A stretch of DNA of 64,000 bases, taken from Saccoglossus kowalevskii. Lineage: Eukaryota > Hemichordata > Enteropneusta > Harrimaniidae. The stretch lies in contig NW_003109084.1 of NCBI RefSeq assembly GCF_000003605.2, forward strand, positions 421,001 through 485,000, in the 5' to 3' direction. This document shows positions 48,701-60,195 of this stretch, one piece after another; position 1 is the stretch's first letter; every line of letters starts with the position of its first letter. The position numbers and the translations under genes were made by a program. Under the pieces are notes generated by a model. It was not told where the DNA came from, did not search any database, and was given only the letters and a program-made list of their open reading frames with translations.

Positions 48701-49900
48701 AGTAGTTAGCTGGGTCAATATTGCCAATGCGTGTGAAGTTGAATAACTACTTTTCAGGGGCTTTAAACAAATGCAATGATGCTGTTCACTTTTTTTTAAA
48801 CAAATAGTTTAGGGAGTTTAATTGTACGAAGCAAGCATAGCACAGGTATATGCACGGTACTCATTAGAAGGCATACATGTCTTACATAATTCGATGTACT
48901 CAATGACGCAGTTAACTTTGTATATTTATGTACAATAGTTTATAATTTTGTCACATGAATTTTAGCGAGGAAATTTCACGCAGGTATAACTGGACATACC
49001 AAATTTGCCCAACGAACTCAGTTTCGTTCACACAATATTTATTGCATTCAATATAAATTTATATTTTATGGCGAGAGACAGGAAATAGTGAACAACGCCT
49101 ACACCTATGCTCATTCTCGCAAGGGAGGCTCGTAAAACCAGAAATGCATTAAAGGTGACATTTTAACTACGCATGACAGTTTCGTATCCCAATCCCACAG
49201 GGGAGAGTGGAAGCTAGTAGAACGTAGTCTAACAGCCGACTCTGATATTTTAAGATTTTGATGTACAAACACAATTGTAGTTCATTTGTTTACACATTTT
49301 GTGGGTTTCAGATGCAAAAATAAGCACGCCGAAACATTTCCAAAAAGGTATTTGATTTGTCAACACCTTAATCCACAATTTACAACTTTCTGATTAGTCT
49401 TTCTAATTAGCGACAGCTAACATCACTCACTCGAAAGGGTTAAGGGTAAACCCTCTTGAAAATGTCTTGATAATTCACCCACAAATGTTTTATAAATGAA
49501 GAATAACTGTTTTCATGGCAACCAAATCTTACGTGAAAGATAACATCTGATAGCTTGTGCAACATTGTGACCTTTTGTGCATAAAAGGCAACCTCATAAG
49601 GATCCGTTCATTATATTTAGAATATAAAATCATTCCGAGGTTTCCATGACAACCATACCCACATCAAGGGCGACTCCTTCTGAGAACGTCATCAACGTCA
49701 TCAAGACAAAATGGTTGCTAATTTACCATTAGGACGAAAGTTGCAGAACAGGCATTTGTCAAATTATTTACTCAAAGTTTCAATCAGCACAACGATATAA
49801 TGGTTTCCATAGACAATCTGTTTTTAGTAGATTTGAATGGAGCCTGTGATACGACGTATTTACAGAGTAGAACCGACGTGTATTTATAATCGAAAACACG
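45760..49900. other. Intergenic, nothing recognised
   Basis: AT-rich sequence with only short frames (at most about 66 codons), simple runs such as poly-C near 46088, and no splice-framed coding segment or tRNA that I can see. Confidence 0.5.
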
Positions 49901-49914
49901 TGATCTATCGTGGA

Positions 49915-50085
49915 CCCGATAATGTAATAATTACCGATAATGTCTCATTAACCGATAATGTTAACAGGATTTAGCCGATATTGTTATAAAAACCGACAAT
50001 GTAAAAACTCGCATCCAGTAATGTAACACAAATAATTGATAATGTTGTAATAAATTTTTTCAACCGATAATGCAATAACATATTT
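49915..50085 (+). repeat. Irregular CCGATAATGT repeat patch
   Basis: Near-copies of (A)CCGATAATGT occur about eight times in 170 bp at irregular spacing of 15-30 nt (CCCGATAATGTAAT, ACCGATAATGTCTC, ACCGATAATGTTAA, GCCGATATTGTTAT, ACCGACAATGTAAA, CCAGTAATGTAACA, TTGATAATGTTGTA, ACCGATAATGCAAT). The intervening sequence is AT-rich and not conserved. Confidence 0.7.
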
Positions 50086-50899
50086 GCAAATCGGGTCTCA
50101 TCTAAAAAAACACCCCTTCCGTAAAACGTATTGCAACAGATTCAATTGTATAGATGTATACAACTTTTTGATTCTTCTACTTTTTAGCTAAATTTTTAAC
50201 ATAAATTATTACAATAGTGTAGAATGTGTACTTTTTGTTTTTGTTTTTCTTTTTGTGTCAAGCACATTGGTATTATTGTTTATGTAATTCGATATAAGAA
50301 ATAAATAGTATTATTTTACAGAAACAAAGGCCAGCAAAAATATGGCAGATGTAACAAGATTGCATTCATTGAAACTTTTGAGACAGTTTGTACACTTCTG
50401 TGTATTGAGGCACAAATAAATATTTATGACAAATTATGCAGCTATGTAAACATTTGCAATCAACTATATATTTTATAAACAAATATATTTCAACCAACAT
50501 TCGAATTTATGTGGTTGCCATTAAAACATAATTATAATTATTAATAAATAATATTATAATGTTTTAAATTTGTTTTGTATGTATCGGCCCTACATTGAGT
50601 TCATATTAAGCAAAGCAATGATGATCGATATTACATCTTCGGAGGATCGATATTACATCTTCGACAACTTACATTCAGCACCCATGTAATAAGAATGACA
50701 GAATTATGTTTCTGCCATGAATTTAGAGCGTGATTTTTTTAATGATCACTCATCAATCCTGACTTATCAAGTCCATGTAGGACATTATTTTCTGATGTTA
50801 ACTCAATATTTCTAGAAGTGACTTTATTGTTTAATTCTGCTGATGACGTTTACATGTACTAACTAGTATGAGAGCACATATCCATAACAATCAATTATA

Positions 50900-53800
50900 G
50901 AGTCTATGTGTCATAATATTGTTGACTTTTTTGTTCAATAGTCAAGGGGAGGATTCCTTTCAAGAATTTGACATTTTTCTTTTGTTAGCATTAATGGACT
51001 TTATTTCCGTCACTGTCTTTGATAATGTCACCAGAGAATTCAGAATAATATTTAGTCAAAACTACGTCACAGAATCACAGCCTATACTGCTATTTAACTA
51101 TGAATTGTACTTCTCGCAGTTAACAATTATTCTTGCTGCCATCAATGCGAGTATAATAGAAGTATACACCCCAGGGACCTGGTTTCGCACGTGCAATATG
51201 ATTTCTCATAGAAGCGTAGGTGATTGTGTAATAAATATTGTGATATGTGTTGTACATAAACTGTAATATTCATAAAGTAGGAACATAATAATTGTACACC
51301 AGGCCAGAATACCTGAAATACACTCTGAACTCAGATATCATATGTTCTATGCATTGAGTCTCCCAATAGTTCATTTCACACTAATAATACTGTTGTATAA
51401 ACACGTTATTTTGTTGAAATCAGTAAATAAATATATTGCAATTGCCATTGTTTAGTCTGTCCACCCAATTGAAATCAAGGAATTCAAACGGGAATCGCAC
51501 GACAACAATCAGGGCTGTATAGAGTTCCTGAGTGAGATCACAAGCCAAGGAAATATCGCTGTTGCGCACACCTTACCCAAGCCAAGACCAAGATTATATA
51601 ATAAATATGATCAAAATATAAAGATATGATAAATATACGTAAATGACTACAATTACATAACAAATATAGACATAATGCCAATTTATAATGAATATGGGCG
51701 AAGAACTACACTTAAAACATACAGCTAGTGCCGATGATGATGAACTTTACCGACTGAACCAGTACATTTATTCGCTGTTTAAAGTGATTTTCGTTGACTT
51801 ATTTCAATCGTAAGGATGCATGTTTCAAGAAGTACAATGCATAATAATTATATTTCCAGAAGAATATTTTTTAAACGCTTGCAACATATATATTTTTTGA
51901 AAGACCACACTTTCATCCTAAATAATATCAGGCGCAACCATCGGTTAGTAATTTGATCGCTAAGTAAAATAAATCTTTTACTGAGCTTTTGAATCAGTAA
52001 ATCTGTAAAGAAATTAAAAGTGTTCATGGAATTAATCACAAGAAAAATAAAAGTCATAGCAATATTGGGTAACGTTTCTGGTTTTTGAAAAAATCTATAT
52101 TTGTGTTTTCTGGCAGTAAAATCTTCAGCACGCGTAAATTTATATTCTGAATACTTGCTGTTCATTGATTGGCTGGAATGAATAATTGCTTGTAAATGTC
52201 CGAAATATACAACGGGCGACAAACCACAATAGTTGCGGTGATACCAGTGTTTTGGGTTTGGGTTATCTACTTTGCTGGTATAATGCAATACTGTTGTCAA
52301 TGTATTATTTCGCATTTCTTCCATATACCCTGAAAACACATAACATAGAAAGAAAAACTTGCAAATACCCCGTCTGTTGCAACATAATATTTAAAAACTA
52401 AAACTGTTGCATATTTGGTTTAAAGAACTTGTTAATGTGTTAGGGACAAAATTAGACACACACAAATATTAATTTTATAATATAAAACTGTGAATCATTA
52501 TATTTATCAACAATATACAACTATATGAACTAATCTTTATTATTTCTTATTGCCATGCCAAAGAAAGTTGTCTATTTTTTGTTTTTGCCAACCTTTTGCC
52601 GATTTACGATCATCTAGTTTCTACCATGCAAAGCAATGAACATTTTTACTTGCGTCATCAAAACTCACATACAACAACTGTAGTAGGATTGTTTTTTTTT
52701 TGCAGAATTGCAATAAATATTGGAAACAAATAATTACAGACTTGAAATCTAGCACTCTACCAACAAAGAAATATACGTTTCTTTCTCTCTACCAAACTAC
52801 GTAACTGTGTCTCCATTCTCCATAACTCACGCATTCTGCTTTACTCCATATATGTATTCCCAGCGAAAGATATGATAATATATAACGATAAAAGTAAAAC
52901 AAGTTTATGTTATGGTCACCGACGCGTCCACAAAGATGCATTTGATACTACCAGTTGCCATTTAACACTGGCGAGTAAAAAATAACATAAATAAATAAAT
53001 AAATAAATAAAAATATGGGAATTGAAAAAATGTAGCCTATACCAGATTGTATTGGAGAGGAACGGACAGTTACAGTTTCTGGCGGGAATAGGTACCACAG
53101 TGGAATAAAACATTTCAAACGGATATGTTTTAGCTGGCTGTGTATATTAAATTGTACTGTTCACAGGGGTAGCACCCTAATTGATTGAATAATACGACTA
53201 GTCAACTAATATTCGTTCCCTGCGAATTGGTGATTCTACCCCGAAGGAAACACCAACCAATTCATTATTCCTGTGATAACGTTGATGGCGCTACTACCTG
53301 CCCCCTTACACATTCAATACCTGCTTGTAATTGCCCGACTGGATATCCAATTTGTCTTTTTTCCAAGTAAAGTTGTTTATTAACTACAAATTATCCTTTG
53401 CCCCCTGGTAGTAAACATTTTCTGCCTAACGTCTGATTATTTTGGTAGTATTGTCTGTCCGATTCCATAAAACCAATGTTACTCCCTACGCTGATTACAT
53501 TTAAATTTGTCTACCCACTGATGAGAAGTCTACGAAACATTTGCGCAAACAACTTTGCAACTGATTCGATAAGAGAGGTTTATAGTTATCACACTCGTTG
53601 ATTCCTTCGGTCCTGTCCTTCGGTTCTTCAGTCATTCGCGGTCTTTTTCTTTCTCTACTCTTCTTGAACGGATGACATTGTTATATTGAAGCGTCTGACT
53701 ATATGACTGATCAACTATGACTGTCACCCTCATACGTCAGTTAAGAAACTCTGTTAACAATTTAGTTTTTCCTACATGACATTGATTGCTTTGTTGGCGG

Positions 53801-56800
53801 AATGGTGAAGAAAACTTAGAAGTTGCTGTGAAATTTCTTTGGTCAGTACTAAATGGCCAGAGTATATAAATAAACTGGTTGCGAATTATTGTCTTCATGC
53901 AAGGGGTGGGCGAGTTTCATAGACGAAAGAATTATCTTATAGTATGATAGATGGCAGTATAACGAAAACAATTTCAAATGGCTGATCAATATTGATGGTG
54001 ACGATGGAAGTTCAAAGATTGACATTAGTAATACTATTAATGGTTCATATGTTTACTATTTTGCATATTATTGATAATAGATAACGGCACAGATAAGCTT
54101 GTAGTTAGTCAAATTGACCGGGAAACCTATATCCTGACCGCCCTCGGACGGAAAACAGTGCACCACGTAAACGATTAAAGGTGGTGTTTTCAGCTGAAAA
54201 AAAGTTGCTTTTAATGTTATTTGCGTCAAGCTATAATCAAAATTGTTGTCACGTCTCTCAAAATAAGTATGCTACAACGTAAAATGAATTTTTACCACAA
54301 ACATTGTGTTTTCAGCCATGTTGCAAAATCCTCTTAACACAAATCCCGATATGCCACCGAGGCACACCGTTTCTCTGTACACTACTATTCGCATTGAGGT
54401 TTCATCACACTATGCAATGAAAGAACAACGCGTTTAGTAATATACGGAGGAATGAATAGTTGGATTTTGATATTGGATTTGTCTTTCTAAATTTCAATTC
54501 CACCAGCAAATAAAACGGTCCGACTTTTCAGTAACCGACATACTAAATATAAATTTGATAGACACACACAATTGTGTGACATGAAATTTATCACAGCGCT
54601 CTCTTGAGACGATTTTTGGTAATTTTGAGATTTGTCTGTGAATTGTTTTTTCTGACATTGTGAAGTGCTCTATTGTTGTCGTTTTATTATCTTTGATAAT
54701 GTAATGCTTGGATTTAATACTATATTTTATTGGAGAACAATTTCCCCTTTATGCTCCAGCATCCGTCCATCTTGAATTTTGCATTCTGCTAGGTTCGTCG
54801 ATGTTTCTTCTTTTTATCTCAGTTAATCCTAGCCATTCATAATTCACTTTGATGCAAATGTCACTGGTAAGCATTGACTGTTAGCTCAAACCGAACTATT
54901 ATTGAAGCTATTTATCAGTGGCGGTTGTCCAGACTGAGCCAGAGTATGTTTTAATTGTGTACTTTATGAGGATTATTTACAGAAAAGTTTACTTGTTTCA
55001 CTTTGTTTACATTTTTATAGTATTGTTAACCATTGTGAACCATAAAATATATGTTTCAGTGAGGTTAATTACCTTATTGTTATTCTGATGTTGTTTACAG
55101 CATATAAATACCTTGTTTATATTGTTGACAATATTGGCGGCCTATTTGGCATAGCACTGAATGGTAATGTGCCTCTGAGATGTTATGTATATTTATGTAG
55201 CTATTGTAGTCATGATATGGCTCATGAGATGTACTGATTTGTGGTATTTATTTATTATACACAGTTTTTTTTTATTTTCTACTGGTTACATTGCGTTATG
55301 TAATTTTAGTGTGTGGAGTCCAGAAAACAAAAACACTGGAATATTGCATTGAACTCATCCACCATGTGTTCGTGTAATATTCATGGCGTTACACAATGAT
55401 AGAATACAATATTCATTCTTTGTCTTCACAACAAGTGTGTTTAACTGTAAGACAGATGATATAAAAGACTTTTTTTTATAGTATTGGACATATTGAAATT
55501 GTTTCGCAAAATGAACACAGGTCCATGTGAGTATGTCAAGGTATTAGCCGGATAAGGCAATCATTCATAATTTGAACGTTTGATACATACGCCAACATCC
55601 GAACCTAAATACCATCTCTGTAAACAGAAAAAGTCGGATCTTTATTTATGATTCTGTATACAAGTTACAGTTACATATTGACAAGGTATAATACATACAG
55701 GTACATATCACCCCTTACAATCATTATCGGTCGAATCTTTCATTGCTGTAAGCCTAGATAAACATTATTATAGAGAATCCATCAAATGCTCGTAGATTAG
55801 CATCTATTAAGTTCACGGCTGTTTCAATAGCGATTTCTTTTATTGTCGTTATTTCCAAGTGTTGGAATATCTGAAATATGCATTGTTTTCTTCATGAACT
55901 AATATACAATGTAACTATGTTGAAATTATAGCCTGTTTCACATTTCACAATTTTATTGTTGAATAAACAAGATTTAGCTAGTTTAGATTTCGACCGTTCT
56001 GTCATAAAGTTAAAATTAGGGCCGTCCTGACACCCCCTCACACGTGTGACTTAATATATAGATTCGTTTTCACACGGAAACATTAGTGAAGCTTAAAATT
56101 TGAGTAAGCGTAAAGTTGCCTCAAGTGTTTTATAAGGAGGAAATGTACATAATTTGTTTAAACCCAGAATAGTTGATTATAGTTAATTGATTGATTGAGA
56201 GACAATTCAAGCATTTTCTTTCAACATGCTGATGATTTGTGTCTATGTATTTCGATATATAGTATCTATGAATATATGCAGGATACAGTAATTAAGAAAA
56301 CAAATACAAACGTAACCCCTTTTATAGATGTTATAATCTGTCCAGCCGACTCAGGAAAGAAGCCAAAATATTAATTCGATCACACATGAGCAAAACTATT
56401 ACTGAAAATTGAAAGTACTTTCATGAAATTAATACATCCGAGAGAGTACCATTTAATGTACATGTTTCATTATTTTTATACAAGTTCTTAACGCAGTTCA
56501 TAAAGAAGATGAACACGGAAAATTGTCAGACTACGGAAAACACCAGGCAATAATAACCTCGTACATTAAGAAGCCATATGACAGTTTGATACAAGTTTAA
56601 TCACGTAAGAAACACATTTAAGTACAAGAATGGTATTACGAAGATATGAGTAAATTTAGCTTGTATATGTTTTTTTTTTAATTTCCAAATTTATATCTTT
56701 AAACAACCTAACCGGTATGATAATTCCTTAAATAATAAATTGCATTTTACTCTAATACAAACAAACAATTTAAAATGTTTTATACAAACCTCCGAATTTA

Positions 56801-57470
56801 TTAGTCAAATGATTCTGAACAATTATTTATTAAAGGGTCGATAAACGCGATATCCAGTTGTTATAAAATATTATTACAAAATAGACGGTAATATCGGCAG
56901 ATGTTAGCGTTGCAGCTCATTTTCCTCAGATGAAAAGATTTGTTTTAATTTATTATTAAAGTATGATTTTGATATTGAATCAAGTGCATTGAATGCATTA
57001 CCGAATAATAATAGTAATTAATCAAACATTTTGTTAACTTGAGAATGTTACAGATACATACGCATATGTGTCAGTATACACCAATTTGTAGACGGTTACA
57101 TAACCTATGAGCAAATCATAACTGTATTAGGAAATACATATATTTGTTGCATAAAGTAATTTGGTATATTATCTCAGTAAATGATTTGTTCGGGAAGGTT
57201 TTATATATAAATCTTTTCATTTAAAGTACAGATGACACATTTTTGTTAATGATGTTCAGATGACTCCAGTAAGAATATCGTACTTCTTTGGACGATGGTC
57301 GACAATATTTGGTTACGTTCTTTCACTGTTTCTTGATTTCTGGTGGATGTTTATGTGACATTGACCTTGATTTCATTGTTATGGTAATTAGTGATTATAG
57401 TGTCTTCTGTGTTGAACTTGGTACTATCGCAAGAGACTGGTTCAATTGGAATGACATTGCCAACTCTAAC
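50900..57470. other. Intergenic; two unexplained open frames, a TATA box, no recognised gene
   Basis: A plus frame at 50919-51266 (QGEDSFQEFDIFLLLALMDF...) follows an acceptor-like TTTTTTGTTCAATAG. A 163-codon minus frame lies at 51848-52339 (start MFSGYMEEMRNNTLTTVLHY). Neither has a domain I recognise. A short Cys-rich stretch (CDNVDGATTC, CNCPTGYPIC) is open at 53185-53370. A TATATAAATA at 53863-53872 could be a core promoter, but nothing identifiable follows it. The rest, 54-57 kb, shows nothing. Confidence 0.35.
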
Positions 57471-58877
57471 CTATTTAGACTTATTTAGACTTATTTGCGT
57501 ATAGAGTACACTTGAATCAGCGGTTGTTGTCCTTGTTGTGTAAGATGTGCTCTTTTTTTCTGTTTTTCCAGCTTCACGACAAAAAAACGCCCTGATGAAA
57601 GCTCTTCTATACCTGGCACTCATGGCATTGTATATTATAGGGTTGATGACTGAGTTGATATAGGAAAGAACTCGTGAGTATTGAATCCAGGCTCCAAATA
57701 TTTCTACAGGGATTGCCCCTGTACCGGCTGGGTCCGGGTCAAAGAGCGGGGATATAGATGCAAATTCAAACGGAAAGAGTAGTATGAAGAACAGTATGCT
57801 TGTGACGAACAACATACGTACGACTTGGTTACGAGCGGTTAAACTGCTTTTAGACCGAGCCGACTCACCAATTTTATTCTCACGTAAAATCTTGATGCAT
57901 ATGATGGCGTTGAGAATAACTACTATCACCAGTGACAGACAAAACGGTATAACGTTGATACCGACAGCTAAGTACGCCAGGTCACCGTTGGTGGTGTAAC
58001 ATGTCTCGACGACCTCGGGAAAACTGTCGTAGCCCGGCGGCCAGATAAAATGCATGACATGTCTTTCAGAGTTACCAACCATTGAGGGAATTGCAAACAC
58101 GATGGCAGTTAACCAGGTGATCGCAATCAATATTAAAGTTCTTTTCTTACTGCTCATCATCTGTGCTCTGAATGGAAACGTGATTGCGACAAACCTCTCC
58201 ACAGTGTACAACACAACCGTGAATAGTGATACGAAGTAAGCGATGTCCATGATTCCATAAAATACAATACAACCAATTTCACCATGAATACTTTGATCAA
58301 TCGCAACCGCCGACGTCTCGTAACGCAGTAACTTATCCGAAACAGCAAACGATATGTAGAGTATGTCTGCTATACACAAGTTAACTAAGTAATAGTTTGT
58401 AATAGTTCTCATATACGGTACACGCGCAATCACGAACAAGAAAGCACTGTTGAGAACGATACCTAGTGCAAGTGCAATCGGCATTACTATTGTTATAATA
58501 ATCTCTTGCTCTCTTGTATACAAATAAAAAGGAGCATCGCTTTCAGAAACATTGATGTAGAAAATATCANNNNNNNNNNNNNNNNNNNNNNNNNNNNNNN
58601 NNNNNNNNNNNNNNNNNNNNNNNNNNNNNNNNNNNNNNNNNNNNNNNNNNNNNNNNNNNNNNNNNNNNNNNNNNNNNNNNNNNNNNNNNNNNNNNNNNNN
58701 NNNNNNNNNNNNNNNNNNNNNNNNNNNNNNNNNNNNNNNNNNNNNNNNNNNNNNNNNNNNNNNNNNNNNNNNNNNNNNNNNNNNNNNNNNNNNNNNNNNN
58801 NNNNNNNNNNNNNNNNNNNNNNNNTTGGCTACCGCCGTCATTACGTCTAAAGATGTGTTGCCGTGTTTGCCTGACAT
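57471..58877 (-). CDS. Class A peptide-type GPCR, TRH-receptor-like
   Basis: One exon-like frame of 468 codons, including an 85-codon assembly gap near the N-terminus. It starts MSGKHGNTSLDV, and after the gap NVS is a second glycosylation site. TM1 carries LGIVLNSAFLF (Asn1.50), TM2 NLCIADIL (Asp2.50), TM3 GCIVFYGIMD...YTVERF with ERF for DRY, TM4 ITWL, ECL2 ETCYTTN, TM5 INVIPFCLS and TM7 INSVINPIIYNAMSARYRRA. The FPFRAQ and NPIIYNAMS.RYRRAF stretches resemble PIKAQ and NPVIYNLMSQKFRAAF of vertebrate TRH receptors. TM6 reads ILFFILLFPFEF, without the CWxP tryptophan. The tail has a Cys for palmitoylation (FFCRE) and many Ser/Thr. The TRHR assignment is tentative; other beta-group neuropeptide receptors are possible. 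Frame across the gap is assumed. Confidence 0.85.
   Translation of the reverse strand: MSGKHGNTSLDVMTAVAXXXXXXXXXXXXXXXXXXXXXXXXXXXXXXXXXXXXXXXXXXXXXXXXXXXXXXXXXXXXXXXXXXXXXXXXXXXXXXXXXXXXXXDIFYINVSESDAPFYLYTREQEIIITIVMPIALALGIVLNSAFLFVIARVPYMRTITNYYLVNLCIADILYISFAVSDKLLRYETSAVAIDQSIHGEIGCIVFYGIMDIAYFVSLFTVVLYTVERFVAITFPFRAQMMSSKKRTLILIAITWLTAIVFAIPSMVGNSERHVMHFIWPPGYDSFPEVVETCYTTNGDLAYLAVGINVIPFCLSLVIVVILNAIICIKILRENKIGESARSKSSLTARNQVVRMLFVTSILFFILLFPFEFASISPLFDPDPAGTGAIPVEIFGAWIQYSRVLSYINSVINPIIYNAMSARYRRAFIRAFFCREAGKTEKKSTSYTTRTTTADSSVLYTQISLNKSK
58570..58824. other. Assembly gap (255 N) in class A GPCR N-terminus
   Basis: A run of 255 N falls between the putative start (MSGKHGN...) and the first confirmed extracellular residues (DIFYINVSE). 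The gap size is a multiple of three, so the frame looks continuous, but a real intron or a different length could lie here. Confidence 0.99.
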
Positions 58878-59545
58878 GTTGAAAATAAGGTCACTTCAGT
58901 GAACGACGAATATTTGGTATGCAATGGACTCCAATAAAGCTAAAAGGAAAAAGAAATATTTCGTTAAGAATCACATATATGATATTAACAAATAAAAATC
59001 TTACACATAATTGATCATGTTCATCAGAATAACTTGTTGCATGAACATTTGAGTCGTATTTACAGCTGACAAGTGTGGGTGGTATCACCTCATGACTGTG
59101 CCAAGCTACAAGTGCTTATTGTATTACCTTTTATTTTGACCGATTGTGCAAACAGGGGAAATTGAAACTCAAATAAATATAAAATAATATACCAGTAAAA
59201 GCTTGTATTGCGTGACAGTCGAAAATACCGCAAACGATAGTACGTCGTTGTAGATTAACAGTACACTGCATCTTTGTTGATGGTTTCGATATAAACTTAA
59301 GTATATGTTAGTCTATTGCCAAATGTAATTAAGAGCACAACGAATGTCGTATAGATGGGCAAGAAAGCGTACGTTATTATTAACCAGTACGTGAATACTG
59401 CCAAACATTCACCCATTCAAGACACGAACCAATGTAACTTTATATACATTCTGATTATTAAGTAAAATAAAGTGCACACATAATCAAATGGGGATAAATG
59501 GAGATATGAATCCCCGCACCGTGTGGGATCTTGTCGTCCAGTTTA

Positions 59546-59697
59546 GGGCTAATCTGCACTGGCTCGGAAGGTTGTAAATGATTAGCTAGTTTGAATTTGC
59601 ATAACAATACTGACAATGAACGTGCATTCAACGCCACAAGTTTTTTTGTTTTTTTAGCCAATCAGAATTCATCTTCCGAGCCAGTGCAGATCAGCCG
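59546..59697. mobile_element. 152-bp MITE with 25-bp TIRs and 8-bp target duplication
   Basis: The left end GGGCTAATCTGCACTGGCTC + GGAAG and the complement of the right end differ at only two of 25 positions. The 8-mer CCAGTTTA flanks the element at 59538-59545 and 59698-59705. An 8-bp duplication fits hAT and a few other cut-and-paste superfamilies. There is no coding capacity. The exact duplication and near-identical TIRs point to a young insertion. Confidence 0.85.
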
Positions 59698-60195
59698 CCA
59701 GTTTACAGTTTCTTGATACTGAAAGCGATTTACATGATTTGCCAATTTGAGCGATTAACAACTCGTGGGGATTTTATTAAGAAAACAAACAGCATGTGAA
59801 ATGAAAATTCTAAATAGATAGTAGTTTTTTTGTATTACGTCAGTAAATTGACACTCTTTACAATACGGCTTTCAATTATACATTACGTTTATTATTGATA
59901 CTCTTTACAATACGTTTTTTAATTTGACAGTAATACATTTCCTAATTACGAGCAGCAATGACGCAACTCGTCATCAGACAATTAAATCCTGTCAGATCGC
60001 AACACTCTCATTTTGAGATACGTGACCGGATGAGAATTCGATTGAGACAAGACAAAACAAGACTTAATACAAATGAAAGTACGAAAGAAACTGCATGCTA
60101 CCAGTAAACAACCACTTCCCCGTAGCTACGTTCGAATTATATATAATTACATGTCATTGTAATCCCCAGTGGGAGCACATTATTCAGTGAAGATT

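Noticed and set aside
53863-53872. TATATAAATA as a promoter
   Set aside because: No recognisable gene follows within 3 kb, and such strings are common in AT-rich DNA.
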